Source: JANWLD01 sp036278875 (lineage in GTDB: Bacteria; Patescibacteriota; Saccharimonadia; Saccharimonadales; 2-12-FULL-41-12). From it: a DNA stretch of 46,126 bases. Below the pieces are notes generated by a model that did no database searches, was not told the origin of the DNA, and worked only from the letters and a program-made list of their open reading frames with translations. The DNA lies in NCBI GenBank assembly GCA_036278875.1, contig DASUKF010000037.1:1-46126 (forward strand), written 5' to 3'. The position numbers and the translations under genes are program-made. Below, piece by piece: positions 23,878-32,679 of this stretch. How positions within the stretch are numbered: position 1 is the stretch's first letter; each line of letters begins with the position of its first letter.

Positions 23878-25215
23878 TTAACTCTTATAAATCTGGTGGT
23901 ATTCATCGGTTTTCGGCCAGCCTATAAAGTATCTTTCCGCCTGATAACCTACCACCAGGAAAACGCTCGCACATATGACTGCTATCCCGAACAGGCGTGC
24001 CAGAGGATTGCTCGGGAATATGACCAGCCATTGTTCAATGATATAAGACAGGCCCACCGCTATGGCGATGTAGAGAACCGGTACCATTATAGAAATCGAC
24101 AGCGGCCCGTTTATCGCTATAAGGATTAATGACAAGATTATAAATAGTCCGATGACGGTCCGGCTTATGCTGTAGTCTTCGCGGTTTTTTATAATATAAA
24201 CAAGCCCGGTTATAAGAAATATAAGTGATACGTAATCTATAACGGGCGTACCGTGCAGCCAGATGGAGTTATCAGCCAGTCCGTTATAAAAAAGCTGGCT
24301 TGGAAGGTGCAGAAGATTATCTTTTACGGTGCTTAAGGCGGGCAAATGACCGGAAAAGAAGCCCATAAGCCGCAATAGTTCGGTTTTATAACCGACCGCC
24401 AGCATGCCTATAATCACCCCGGTGTATGCGGCTAGCGTCACAATAAATGAAATTACAGCGGGCGCAAAGGAGGGTATGTCAAAGTTTCTGCCCTCATAAA
24501 CGGCGCCAATGATAATAGCTAAAATCATGAACCATATCCCGCCGGGAACAAATAACAGCTGGGCCAGCACGATACCGCACAATATCCTGAGTGTTAAAGA
24601 CTCGGTTTCGGCAGCCATAATGCCGAAATAAAGCAATACGGGCATGAGTGCGAACATCATGGTCGAAACGGTATCCTGGCGGGCCTGGAACAGCATCCAG
24701 CCTGTTGATGAATAAAGCAGTACCGAAAGCAGTGCGGCGCGCTTGTTTATCCAGCTTGCTACTATTTTGTAAAAGCAAAATATCGATAAGAAAACTATGG
24801 CAACCGACAGCAAGCGCAGGCTTAATTGACTGTTAATACCCAGCTTGGCTAAGGCCGCGAGAAAAAGCTTTACCGGCAGAAAATCTATAGAATTTATCTG
24901 CGAGAGATGCTGAAAATCCAAAGCATGGGTGCTATCGCCCGCTATGGCCGGAGGGAAATCATTGATTGCGAAAAGATAAAGGCCTAATATCCACAAAGGA
25001 GTCAATATATAAAGTACGTTGCTTCTTATAAAAGCAAGCGAAGGAGCAAAGCCAAACGAACGGCCGGACGTCTTTTTTTGTTTGGAAACGGGTAATTTCC
25101 GGATCTGCTGAGATTTGGTAAGATTCGGCATTTTAATTGTTTTTGTAGTCTTGAGCCTGCGCGGCATTATACCGCCCATACTTAAATCAATCGATTTTTT
25201 TTGCTTTTTAGTCAT
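23878..25215 (-). CDS. Polytopic membrane protein, possible GT-C glycosyltransferase
   Basis: 445 residues. A basic cytosolic N-terminus (about 1-65) is followed by ten or more spans. The first extracytoplasmic loop, with FPPAIAGDSTHALDF, is where GT-C enzymes (ArnT/PMT-like) carry their acidic catalytic residues, and RQDTVSTMMFALMPVLLYFG resembles their second-loop region. The assignment rests on layout only. A TGT-TAAAAT element ends 11 nt before the ATG. Confidence 0.65.
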   Translation of the reverse strand: MTKKQKKSIDLSMGGIMPRRLKTTKTIKMPNLTKSQQIRKLPVSKQKKTSGRSFGFAPSLAFIRSNVLYILTPLWILGLYLFAINDFPPAIAGDSTHALDFQHLSQINSIDFLPVKLFLAALAKLGINSQLSLRLLSVAIVFLSIFCFYKIVASWINKRAALLSVLLYSSTGWMLFQARQDTVSTMMFALMPVLLYFGIMAAETESLTLRILCGIVLAQLLFVPGGIWFMILAIIIGAVYEGRNFDIPSFAPAVISFIVTLAAYTGVIIGMLAVGYKTELLRLMGFFSGHLPALSTVKDNLLHLPSQLFYNGLADNSIWLHGTPVIDYVSLIFLITGLVYIIKNREDYSISRTVIGLFIILSLILIAINGPLSISIMVPVLYIAIAVGLSYIIEQWLVIFPSNPLARLFGIAVICASVFLVVGYQAERYFIGWPKTDEYHQIYKS

Positions 25216-25249
25216 CGGTTAGGTCTATTTTAACAAACCACTAAAGAAA

Positions 25250-26608
25250 TTAAGCATCAAATGGCGTAGCCTGACGCTTTGACAGGCTCCTGAAACGCTG
25301 CTTTTCGCGATCGAAATAAAGTTCTATGGCGCCTACCGGACCGTTACGATGTTTTTTGATAAAGATATCTGTGACATTTTTCCTGTCGGTTTCAGGATTG
25401 TAGTAATCCTCGCAATATAGGAAGGCTACAACGTCGGCATCCTGCTCTATGGAGCCTGATTCGCGCAAGTCCGCCAGCTGCGGTATCTGCGGGTGTCTGG
25501 ATTCCACCGAACGGCTGAGCTGACTAAGAGCGATGAGCGGTACGTTCAATTCTCTCGCTATACCTTTAAGGCCCCTCGATATCTCGGAAATTTCCTGGAC
25601 CCGATTGCCGCTGTCCCCACCGCGCGCCGTTCCGCTCATAAGCTGAAGATAGTCAACTATTATCAGCCCCAAAGGCCGCTTGTGTGCTTCACGCCGTGCT
25701 TTCGTGCGCAAGTCATTCACTGTTATTCCGGGTGTGTCATCTATATATATCGGTGCTTCGCTCAAAGTGCCCATAGCATGTCCTATTTTCTCGAAATCGG
25801 AATCCGTAAGATTGCCGGTCCTGAGGTTCCAGGCATTTACACCGGCTTCGGCGGCCAAAAGGCGGTCTACCAGCTGTTCTTTGCTCATTTCCAAACTGAA
25901 CAAGAGTACCGGCTGGGAAGACTTGACGGCTACGTTGTGGGCAAAGTTAAGCGACAGGGCCGTCTTACCCATGCTGGGCCGCGCCGCCAGAACGAAAAGG
26001 TCGCTTTTCTGGAACCCGGCCAGTATATTGTCAAGGTCCTTAAACCCTGTAGGCACACCGCGGATAGTACCTTTGTCCTTATGCAGTTCGTCAAGCCTTT
26101 CGAAACTTTCGGTAAGTATGTTCTCCAGACTCACCACGTCCTGCTTGATTTGGCTGCTGCTGACCTCGAACAGCTTCGTTTCGGCCGATTCAATCAATTC
26201 CGGCACGGGGCCGTCTTCGTCATAGCCCAAATCTATTATGTCCTGACTGGCCCGGATTATCCTACGCCGGACAGCCTTGGACGACACTATCTGGGCATAT
26301 TCAAGCACATGGGCGGCAGATGGTACGAAATTGGTAAGTTCGGTAAGATACTCCGCTCCACCTACTTCTTTCAGGTTGTTCTCGCCTTTCAGCTTGTTGG
26401 AAAGAGTAAGTACGTCGATTGGACTATGTCGGGCATAAAGGGATTTCAGGGCCTTGTATATGGTCTCATGTTTTTTATCGTAAAAATCATCTTCTCGTAC
26501 TATGTCGGCAACTTTCACTATTGCATCGCTGTCTATAAGTATCGATCCCAGCAAGCTTGCTTCTGCGTCGGTGTTATGCGGCGGTATTTTAGGTTCTGTA
26601 GCTGCCAT
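25250..26608 (-). CDS. dnaB: Replicative DNA helicase
   Basis: 452 residues. N-terminal domain beginning PPHNTDAEASLLGS, RecA-like core with Walker A ARPSMGKTALS, Walker B IIVDYLQLMSG, SRSVESRHPQIPQLADLRESGSIEQDAD, and KHRNGPVG. Unwinds DNA at the fork as a hexamer. Lies 6 nt after dnaX on the same strand, pairing helicase and clamp loader. Confidence 0.97.
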   Translation of the reverse strand: MAATEPKIPPHNTDAEASLLGSILIDSDAIVKVADIVREDDFYDKKHETIYKALKSLYARHSPIDVLTLSNKLKGENNLKEVGGAEYLTELTNFVPSAAHVLEYAQIVSSKAVRRRIIRASQDIIDLGYDEDGPVPELIESAETKLFEVSSSQIKQDVVSLENILTESFERLDELHKDKGTIRGVPTGFKDLDNILAGFQKSDLFVLAARPSMGKTALSLNFAHNVAVKSSQPVLLFSLEMSKEQLVDRLLAAEAGVNAWNLRTGNLTDSDFEKIGHAMGTLSEAPIYIDDTPGITVNDLRTKARREAHKRPLGLIIVDYLQLMSGTARGGDSGNRVQEISEISRGLKGIARELNVPLIALSQLSRSVESRHPQIPQLADLRESGSIEQDADVVAFLYCEDYYNPETDRKNVTDIFIKKHRNGPVGAIELYFDREKQRFRSLSKRQATPFDA

Positions 26609-26614
26609 AGGTAT

Positions 26615-28015
26615 CTAAGATTCTAACACTTCGCTCGGACCAAAAATATTGCTTATGCTTTCTACCGAATCTTTTGACGGTTTGGTGCTTCCCGTGGTTT
26701 TATCGTCCAGCATGGTCAGCCTGACTTCGGCCACGCTATCATCCAGGGACTTCACGGTTTCCTCTATGATCGTGAAGTTCTTGGTGTTCTTCATCTGCTT
26801 GTAATGGAACGGGAATTTAAAACTGAGTTCCAAAAGTCCGTCCCTGTGCTTCGCTTCGGCCATCCTGGCTATGGAATAAAGGGTATTTTTGTCGTTTTTC
26901 AAATTATCGAGTACGGATTGCCACAGACCGGCGGAATCATTAGTAATTATGGTTGTGCCCCCTTCAGAACCGCGTGCCGGTTCGGGCTCGTCAGGCGCCT
27001 TCTGATTGCTGCCGGCATCGGCGGACTCGTATTCGGGCGCCGCGCCGGCAGTTTTGACAGTATGGCTAAGCAATGCTATTTCAAGTGCAAGATGTTTATC
27101 GGAATAACCGTCTGTCTGCAAAAGTTCTCTTATAAGTCCAGATATATCCGTAGGAGCTAGCCGTGACTTTTTTTCTCCTATCAAGCAATCGCGCAGATAA
27201 CCTATAAGCTGTTTCGTTATCTGTGCATCGTTCGCCCCAGAACCCCGTAATTTATCAAGATTCGCGACCAGTTCTTTGGCCCGGCCGGATTCAATATTTT
27301 TGACAAGTCCGGCTATTTCTTTTTCCGGGCTCAGTCCCAATATTGCCGAAACATATCCGGCGTCTATGGATTTTCGGCTGTTTCTAAACTGGTCAAGAAG
27401 AGATATGGCGTCACGGAAACTGCCGTCCGAGTTACCGGCAATGATATCAAGAGCTGCGCCGTCTATTTTTATGGATTCTTTCTTGGCTATCTGATTCAGA
27501 TGCTCGCTTATCAACGAAGACGGGATTGTCTGGAAAGCAAACCTTATACAGCGGCTGGCTATGGTATCCGGCACTTTGTGAAAATCCGTCGTAGCCAGGA
27601 TAAATATAGCATGTTCGGGCGGCTCTTCCAGAGTCTTTAATAGCGCGTTAAACGCTTCACGGGTGAGCATGTGGACTTCGTCTATGATGTAGACCTTGTA
27701 TTTAAGCGCCGATGGGGCGATATTGACCTTTTCCCTGAGCTCGCGGATTTCATCAATCCTTCTGTTGGAAGCGGCGTCTATCTCAATGATATCGCCATAT
27801 GTTTCATTCTCATCATATTCAAGCCCGTTCACCTTATAAGCGAAAAGTCTGGCGACGGAAGTCTTGCCGACTCCGCGTGGTCCGGTAAACAGATACGCAT
27901 GGGCAAAAGAGCCGGTCTTTATAGAATTTACCAAAGTAGTGGTTATATGCTCCTGGCCTATAACTTCTTCAAAAGACTTTGAACGGTATTTTCTATATAA
28001 AGCACCCGAGGACAT
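26615..28015 (-). CDS. dnaX: DNA polymerase III clamp-loader subunit gamma/tau, zinc module absent
   Basis: 466 residues. ALYRKYRSKSFEEVIGQEH, Walker A GPRGVGKTS (45-53), Walker B IIDEVHML, SRC-type sensor SRCIRF, collar domain to about 330, then a short variable tail. The usual Cys4 zinc module between Walker A and EIDAASN is missing (KVNGLEYDENETYGD at about 61-75). A TATAAT (28022-28027) ends 6 nt before the ATG, so the mRNA is probably leaderless. An in-frame A AAA AAG heptamer occurs near codon 282. Confidence 0.96.
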   Translation of the reverse strand: MSSGALYRKYRSKSFEEVIGQEHITTTLVNSIKTGSFAHAYLFTGPRGVGKTSVARLFAYKVNGLEYDENETYGDIIEIDAASNRRIDEIRELREKVNIAPSALKYKVYIIDEVHMLTREAFNALLKTLEEPPEHAIFILATTDFHKVPDTIASRCIRFAFQTIPSSLISEHLNQIAKKESIKIDGAALDIIAGNSDGSFRDAISLLDQFRNSRKSIDAGYVSAILGLSPEKEIAGLVKNIESGRAKELVANLDKLRGSGANDAQITKQLIGYLRDCLIGEKKSRLAPTDISGLIRELLQTDGYSDKHLALEIALLSHTVKTAGAAPEYESADAGSNQKAPDEPEPARGSEGGTTIITNDSAGLWQSVLDNLKNDKNTLYSIARMAEAKHRDGLLELSFKFPFHYKQMKNTKNFTIIEETVKSLDDSVAEVRLTMLDDKTTGSTKPSKDSVESISNIFGPSEVLES

Positions 28016-28021
28016 ATCTAT

Positions 28022-28027
28022 ATTATA
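28022..28027 (-). promoter_or_regulatory. Consensus -10 element of dnaX, leaderless type
   Basis: TATAAT on the minus strand ending 6 nt before the start codon; transcription would begin at or next to the ATG. Confidence 0.55.
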
Positions 28028-28053
28028 CGCCTTCTTTCCTGATTAATTCTTGG

Positions 28054-28563
28054 TTAAAGCGCTGCTTCCAGGGCAGCCCACTCGGCGTCTTTTTCGTCCT
28101 GAGGAACATTGACGCTGACCTGGTCGCCCGGTTTGGCCTTGAAATACGTAACGCTGGCTAGAAGGACCCTGTATTCCCTGTCACCCACCATGACATAATA
28201 ATGTCCGTCCTTAAGCTCCAGCTTACCGACTATCTGCTTCCTGGGTATAGGGCCTATCTGCTTGTACATAAAGGCGCCGTCTTCGGAAATAGTCAGTTTC
28301 AATATATCGCCCTGTACCAGCTTTGATTTGGATGCATAGTTAGCAGGCACCGGGTAGGTCTTGCCATCGCTTCCGACCATGTTCTGTCCGTCGAATACGC
28401 CTTCGATTATCTTGCCGATGTTTTCCTCGACTGCAGCAGTCGTAGCTTCCACGTCTTCTCCGAGCAAGCTCAATATAAGCTCTTTGGCCGCGGCCAAGCT
28501 GGTCTCGGCCTCTGAAAGTAAGGACCTCAATCGTTTTATTTGCTTATCAGGTACATCTGCCAT
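28054..28563 (-). CDS. Conserved hypothetical protein, coiled coil plus small beta domain
   Basis: 169 residues. A helical N-terminus (about 5-60, heptad-like) precedes a beta-rich domain with YPVPANYASKSKLVQGD and FMYKQIGPIPRKQIVG and an acidic end. I believe similar proteins occur widely in Patescibacteria without assigned function, from memory. It lies between rplL and dnaX and has its own promoter. Confidence 0.7.
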   Translation of the reverse strand: MADVPDKQIKRLRSLLSEAETSLAAAKELILSLLGEDVEATTAAVEENIGKIIEGVFDGQNMVGSDGKTYPVPANYASKSKLVQGDILKLTISEDGAFMYKQIGPIPRKQIVGKLELKDGHYYVMVGDREYRVLLASVTYFKAKPGDQVSVNVPQDEKDAEWAALEAAL

Positions 28564-28625
28564 TTTTTACCGTTTGTTTTAAGCCTCTATTTTACTTTAT
28601 TTGCTTCTTCCCACTTACTGCGGTT

Positions 28626-28655
28626 ACATTAGCACCTTTATCCCACCTAAGTCAA
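28626..28655 (-). promoter_or_regulatory. Promoter of the conserved hypothetical gene
   Basis: TTGACT (28650-28655), 18-nt spacer, TAATGT (28626-28631) on the minus strand; start near 28619, leader about 56 nt. A 16-bp near-palindrome (TTCCGCAG/CTGTGGAA, 28675-28690) lies upstream. Confidence 0.5.
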
Positions 28656-28709
28656 AGAGTCAAGCGCTAAATGATTCCGCAGCTGTGGAAAATTGTAGGT
28701 TTTTTATAT

Positions 28710-29159
28710 TTATGCCAGCTCGACAGTCGCGCCAGCCTCTTCCAGGGCCTTCTTGGCTGCTTCTGCCTCGTCCTTCGGTACCTTTTCCTTGATTACCTTA
28801 GGAGCGCCGTCAACGAGAGCCTTTGCTTCGCCCAGACCTAAGCCCGTTATGTCTTTTACGGCTTTGATGACCGCGACTTTCTGACCGCCTACATCCTTAA
28901 GGTTGATGTCATATTCATTCTTGGCTTCCTCGGCTCCGCCTTCGCTTTCACCGCCGGCTGCAGGGGCTGCCGCTACGGCTACTGCAGGTGCAGCTGCACT
29001 TACGCCCCAGTATTCTTCGAGGAATTTGACGAATTTGCTGATTTCAAGAGCACTCATCTTGTCGAGATGCTTGGTTATATCAGCGAATTCCTTGGGAACT
29101 TCCACTTTCTTATCTTCTTTTTTCTCTTCGGGTTTGCTATCTTTTGCTTCTTCTGCCAT
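28710..29159 (-). CDS. rplL: 50S ribosomal protein L7/L12 with N-terminal extension
   Basis: 149 residues, against about 120-130 usual. A Lys/Glu-rich extension (about 1-25) precedes the dimerisation domain (KMSALEISKFVKFLEEYWG), the Ala/Gly hinge and the factor-binding C-terminal domain with AVIKAVKDITGLGLGEAKALV. Recruits translation GTPases. AAGGAGAA directly before the ATG; 15 nt after rplJ. Confidence 0.97.
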   Translation of the reverse strand: MAEEAKDSKPEEKKEDKKVEVPKEFADITKHLDKMSALEISKFVKFLEEYWGVSAAAPAVAVAAAPAAGGESEGGAEEAKNEYDINLKDVGGQKVAVIKAVKDITGLGLGEAKALVDGAPKVIKEKVPKDEAEAAKKALEEAGATVELA

Positions 29160-29174
29160 TTCTTCTCCTTATTA

Positions 29175-29705
29175 TTAACTTATGCTTTCGCTTCTTGCGT
29201 TAAGTACATTCAATACGCCGCGTATATTACCGCTTAGCACACTGACGAATCCTCGCTGAGGACCTGAAAGTACGCTGAGCAATTGTCCCCGCAGCTGTTC
29301 CTTGCTAGGCAGGGATGCCAGCTGTTTGACATCATCGGCCTCCATGAACGAGCCGTCTTCGCTTAATGCGCCTACGAATTCCAGAGTCTTGTGAGCTTTA
29401 GCGAACCTGGCTAATGCCTGGGCCGGGGCCACTTCATCCTCGCTGTTAAAAGCATAGATGAGCTGTGCCGTCAGCTTATCCGTATCAATACTCTTGTACT
29501 TGTCGGACGATTTTAAAGCCTTTATGACAAGTCTGTTCTTGATGACCTTCACCTTCGTTCCATTGGCCCGGGCGTCTCTCCTAAGCTCTTGGAGCTGTTT
29601 CACGCCGCTGCCCTGGTAGTTGGCTATGACTGTCAGTTTTGAACTGTTCAACAATTCGCTGACTTCGCTGACTATTTCTTCTTTTTTCGCTTTAGTTAGA
29701 GCCAT
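29175..29705 (-). CDS. rplJ: 50S ribosomal protein L10
   Basis: 176 residues. ALTKAKKEEIVSEVSELL, VIANYQGSGVKQLQELRR, KVIKNRLVIKAL and a C-terminal helix that binds L7/L12 dimers. Stalk base protein and autoregulator of its operon; an L10 leader lies directly upstream. Confidence 0.97.
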   Translation of the reverse strand: MALTKAKKEEIVSEVSELLNSSKLTVIANYQGSGVKQLQELRRDARANGTKVKVIKNRLVIKALKSSDKYKSIDTDKLTAQLIYAFNSEDEVAPAQALARFAKAHKTLEFVGALSEDGSFMEADDVKQLASLPSKEQLRGQLLSVLSGPQRGFVSVLSGNIRGVLNVLNARSESIS

Positions 29706-29768
29706 TTTATTACCTCTTGCTATTGTTTAAGAACCAGCCTCGACCTTAGCTGGGCTTAGTTACCAATT

Positions 29769-29794
29769 AAAAAATCTTTGGCCTAAACCAAAGA
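29769..29794 (-). terminator. Attenuator hairpin in the rplJ leader
   Basis: On the minus strand, TCTTTGG and CCAAAGA pair around a 6-nt loop and are followed by six U. Placed between the L10-binding element and rplJ, so L10 binding could control read-through. Confidence 0.8.
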
Positions 29795-29862
29795 CTGCAA
29801 AGCTATAAACCTGCCTCGGCGACATTATCAAGCTCTAAAGCCGTCGCTGTCTTCGGTAACTT
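29795..29862 (-). ncRNA. L10 leader (rplJL autoregulatory RNA)
   Basis: The minus strand carries ACCGAAGACAGCGACGG and, about 20 nt on, GTCGCCGAGGCAGG; the two halves pair in the kink-turn-containing L10-binding structure known from many bacteria. The conserved CCGAAGACAG and CCGAGGCAGG blocks are both present. L10(L12) binding represses the operon; here the adjacent attenuator suggests transcriptional control. Confidence 0.85.
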
Positions 29863-29867
29863 GATAG

Positions 29868-29896
29868 ATTCTAACAGATATATCCGTTTTGTTCAA
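29868..29896 (-). promoter_or_regulatory. Promoter of rplJL
   Basis: TTGAAC (29891-29896), exactly 17 nt, TAGAAT (29868-29873) with TGT before it. Start near 29861, at the first base region of the L10 leader. It overlaps the end of the upstream gene. Confidence 0.75.
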
Positions 29897-30288
29897 GCAG
29901 CTAGCGGGTTATGCTCTCTTACGAATCTGGCTGCCCTTCTTATACCGTAGGTGGCGGTCGTAGCAAGCACCACGCCGGACAGGATAAGCCCGCCCATGAT
30001 TTCAACACCTTCTATACCGCCGAATTGTTCCGGTTCATGGGATTTTACTGTTTGAATCTTATCCTTGAGCACACCTGTTTCTACGACTGCCAGATGATGC
30101 ATCGGACCGCTTAGTTCTGTTTTGGCTTTGGCTTTTTGGGCTTCGAGGCTTTCTATCCTGCTTTGCCAGTCCCTGTGGGGCTGGTCATGAAGCCAGCCCA
30201 CGCCCGGCGTGACCATGAGCATAACCCAGCCGGCACTTATGCCTGCGCCTTCAACTGCCCCTCTGTCCTGTTCAAAATTTTTAAACAT
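29893..30288 (-). CDS. Hypothetical membrane protein with coiled coil
   Basis: 131 residues. Hydrophobic segment near 17-32, a charged helix likely to be a coiled coil (about 40-62, RIESLEAQKAKAKTEL), a second span (about 98-116) and a basic tail. No family recognised. A TATAAT lies 14 nt before the ATG; no Shine-Dalgarno. Confidence 0.6.
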   Translation of the reverse strand: MFKNFEQDRGAVEGAGISAGWVMLMVTPGVGWLHDQPHRDWQSRIESLEAQKAKAKTELSGPMHHLAVVETGVLKDKIQTVKSHEPEQFGGIEGVEIMGGLILSGVVLATTATYGIRRAARFVREHNPLAA

Positions 30289-30335
30289 TGCTGTAGAAAA
30301 TAATTATATACTAAATTTTAATTTTCTGCAATATT

Positions 30336-32636
30336 TCATTTGTCCAGCTGGGCAAGTTTCTTCTGAGTATAGCGTTCAGCGGCCAGTCGGGTCAGTTCCG
30401 GATCATCTTTCTGGTTCACGAATTTCATTCCGGCTGCTACCAACGGGTGTATTTCGCCAATCTTTTCATACATCTGCCGGACTATCTTCCTATATGAAGG
30501 GTGTCCCTGCGGGCTGCTCCGGAGCTCAATGATGTGATAAGCCTCGCGGGCATTGAACGTTACCTTCCAACGCATCCTGTGGCCGAGAAGTGTTGCATAC
30601 TGAGCTTCCTGTTCGTAGCCCTTTTCCTGCATCAGGCTGTAAAGCTTAAGGCTCAGATCAAAACATTTCTCAAATTCTTCGCTGAGTCCCGCATCCTGAA
30701 CCAGTCCGGGTACTTCGTAGCCGTAGCGGGGCGTAAGAGCCTGCCAGGCCAGGTCGTCAACCATACGGTGTCTTTGCAGGTCGCGGAATATGCCGTAATC
30801 GCAAAGTATATCCCAGGAATAATGTATTTTTTCAAACGCCCGGCCCGGTTTATGCCGCCGGTTGAATCTGTCGCCGATATAACTATCTATTACCTTCTTT
30901 TTCTTTTTTATGGACCAGTTTTCCATCTCTTTTCTTATTTCCACCAGCGAAAGCGGACTGTGTTCATAAAGAATATCCGGAATTATTTCCATCTCGTTCT
31001 TCGGCCAGACGTCGACCAGACGCACTGTTTCGGTGTCGCCGCTTATGCGTGCGGGAAGCAGCTCGTCAGCCATCTGCCTGGTGCTTTCGCGTGTAAATGC
31101 CTTGTAGCCCATAGCCAAAACGCCGCGCTCGTTTATGTCGACCCGTTCCAAAAAAGCCGGGATAGTTTTGCGTGCTGCGCTTAAAAGTTTGCGGCCTACC
31201 TCGTGCGATTCCGCCAGATTGTCGCTCAAAAGGTGCATTATAAGGCTTTCAAGGGCCTGTCCTGAAGCGAATATACCCACCGTGGATTTGGTTGCTACCG
31301 GCAGTACCGTCCTAGCCGCGTCGCAGGCCTGGGCTCTGGTAGCCGCTTTCCAAGCTCCGTCGCGTTCTTTTTCCGGCGCCGATGACGAGCTTCGGACATA
31401 ATCCGTAAGCCTTGCGACCATATAAGAATAAATATCGAATATCTTGTCCATGGTTTCGTCATAAGCCTTCTGGACATCCTGATTAAGGTAATTAAGCTTA
31501 TGATAACGATAATTTCCGTCTTTGTCCTTCTTATCAAAATAAATATAGCGCGTGGATTGTTCCAGATATGCTGCCAGTCTGCCCCATTCCAGCTTCTTGG
31601 TCAAAAGGTTGCTGGCATTTTCGACCACTACGTGCTGTCCGACCAGCTGCTGGACCGAATCGTCACCATAGGCGGTAATCACTCTTTTCAGTAGTTTGTC
31701 GCTTTGATCGTCCGGTGTTTCAGCGAACTCATCCAGGATGGTAATGCGCATATCATCGCCACGGCGGCTCAGACGCGCCATGGCCGCCGCTATGGTCTGG
31801 GGCGGCAGCTTGTCGGTAAAGGCATATACGTCGCCCTTCGTATCACTAAGATACGGCTCAAGAAGTTGCCGTCCTTCTTCGGTTATACGAAGCGCGCCGT
31901 TTTCTTCCTTAAGATAAGAACTATCCGTTTTTTCGTCGTTTTTTATCTTTTTTTTTAGCTTTTCGCCGTCCGGCAGATAGGCAAGCATGGTTTCCCATAT
32001 CTGGTCGTTTATAGTCTGCGGATCCAGTATCTTGCCGGAGCGCACGCAATCTATCTCCTTGAAGTCCTTAGGGAAAAGCTGGCAAAGGTTATCATAAACT
32101 TCGACAGACTTTTTAAGATGTTCCATGTCTTTCTCGTGTATATCTTTTTCTTCACCACGTTTGGTAACGTTCTTCGAAGCAATGTCCGCCGGCACTCTAA
32201 GCACGAGAGATATATGGGGTCGCGGGATTTTGAACATTTCGTATTCTATCTGGTCAAGCCAGATGAAAAATCCGCGCCTTTGTTCGACGTTATCGAACAA
32301 TACTCCCTGATGCGCCATATTGGAACCGGTGAATCTGTCTGCAAGCACTACCTTGCCTTTTTCAAGCGCTTCTCGTATTTTTTCCGCGGAATGGAACCTG
32401 TCCAGGGCAAAAAACATGGATGCCGTATAAGGACCTATGTCTTCAGGCTTACCTAAGTTTCCCGCCAGATACTCTCTGATGAAATAGCTGGACTGGTCGC
32501 CGTACTGGGGGAACCGGAAGGTTTCTACATCGTAGCCGTTTTTCTTCAGCCTGTCGGCTATAAGCTTGAACTGGGTAGATTTGCCCGAGCCGTTCGTGCC
32601 TTCAAGAGCTATGAATATTCCTGGTTTATTTTCCAT
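30336..32636 (-). CDS. Thymidylate kinase fused to tandem ThyX-like domains
   Basis: 766 residues. Residues 1-215 are a thymidylate kinase: P-loop GTNGSGKSTQ, FRFPQYG, ADRFTGSN. Two ThyX-fold repeats follow. The first (about 240-520) has EWGRLAAYLEQSTRY where ThyX has RHRxxSxxExSxRY; the second (about 540-740) keeps RHR in LQRHRMVDDLAWQALTPRYGY but lacks the active-region Ser. Kinase function (dTMP to dTDP) looks intact; flavin-dependent dTMP synthesis by the ThyX half is uncertain. TATAAG (32645-32650) ends 8 nt before the ATG. No frameshift is visible; the fusion is a single open frame. Confidence 0.88.
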   Translation of the reverse strand: MENKPGIFIALEGTNGSGKSTQFKLIADRLKKNGYDVETFRFPQYGDQSSYFIREYLAGNLGKPEDIGPYTASMFFALDRFHSAEKIREALEKGKVVLADRFTGSNMAHQGVLFDNVEQRRGFFIWLDQIEYEMFKIPRPHISLVLRVPADIASKNVTKRGEEKDIHEKDMEHLKKSVEVYDNLCQLFPKDFKEIDCVRSGKILDPQTINDQIWETMLAYLPDGEKLKKKIKNDEKTDSSYLKEENGALRITEEGRQLLEPYLSDTKGDVYAFTDKLPPQTIAAAMARLSRRGDDMRITILDEFAETPDDQSDKLLKRVITAYGDDSVQQLVGQHVVVENASNLLTKKLEWGRLAAYLEQSTRYIYFDKKDKDGNYRYHKLNYLNQDVQKAYDETMDKIFDIYSYMVARLTDYVRSSSSAPEKERDGAWKAATRAQACDAARTVLPVATKSTVGIFASGQALESLIMHLLSDNLAESHEVGRKLLSAARKTIPAFLERVDINERGVLAMGYKAFTRESTRQMADELLPARISGDTETVRLVDVWPKNEMEIIPDILYEHSPLSLVEIRKEMENWSIKKKKKVIDSYIGDRFNRRHKPGRAFEKIHYSWDILCDYGIFRDLQRHRMVDDLAWQALTPRYGYEVPGLVQDAGLSEEFEKCFDLSLKLYSLMQEKGYEQEAQYATLLGHRMRWKVTFNAREAYHIIELRSSPQGHPSYRKIVRQMYEKIGEIHPLVAAGMKFVNQKDDPELTRLAAERYTQKKLAQLDK

Positions 32637-32679
32637 ACATACCGCTTATACCCACCAGATAACATCATTATAACCGAAT

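Noticed and set aside
25493..26626. A 377-codon plus-strand open frame across dnaB
   Set aside because: It lies wholly opposite dnaB, which has every helicase motif; no family pattern or ribosome site in the plus frame.
28630..28660. MraZ-type GTGGGA boxes upstream of the gene at 28563
   Set aside because: The two GTGGGA copies are about 26 nt apart rather than the close direct spacing of MraZ sites, and no division genes follow.
30501..31184. A 227-codon plus-strand open frame
   Set aside because: Antisense to the tmk-thyX fusion; an artefact of its codon composition.
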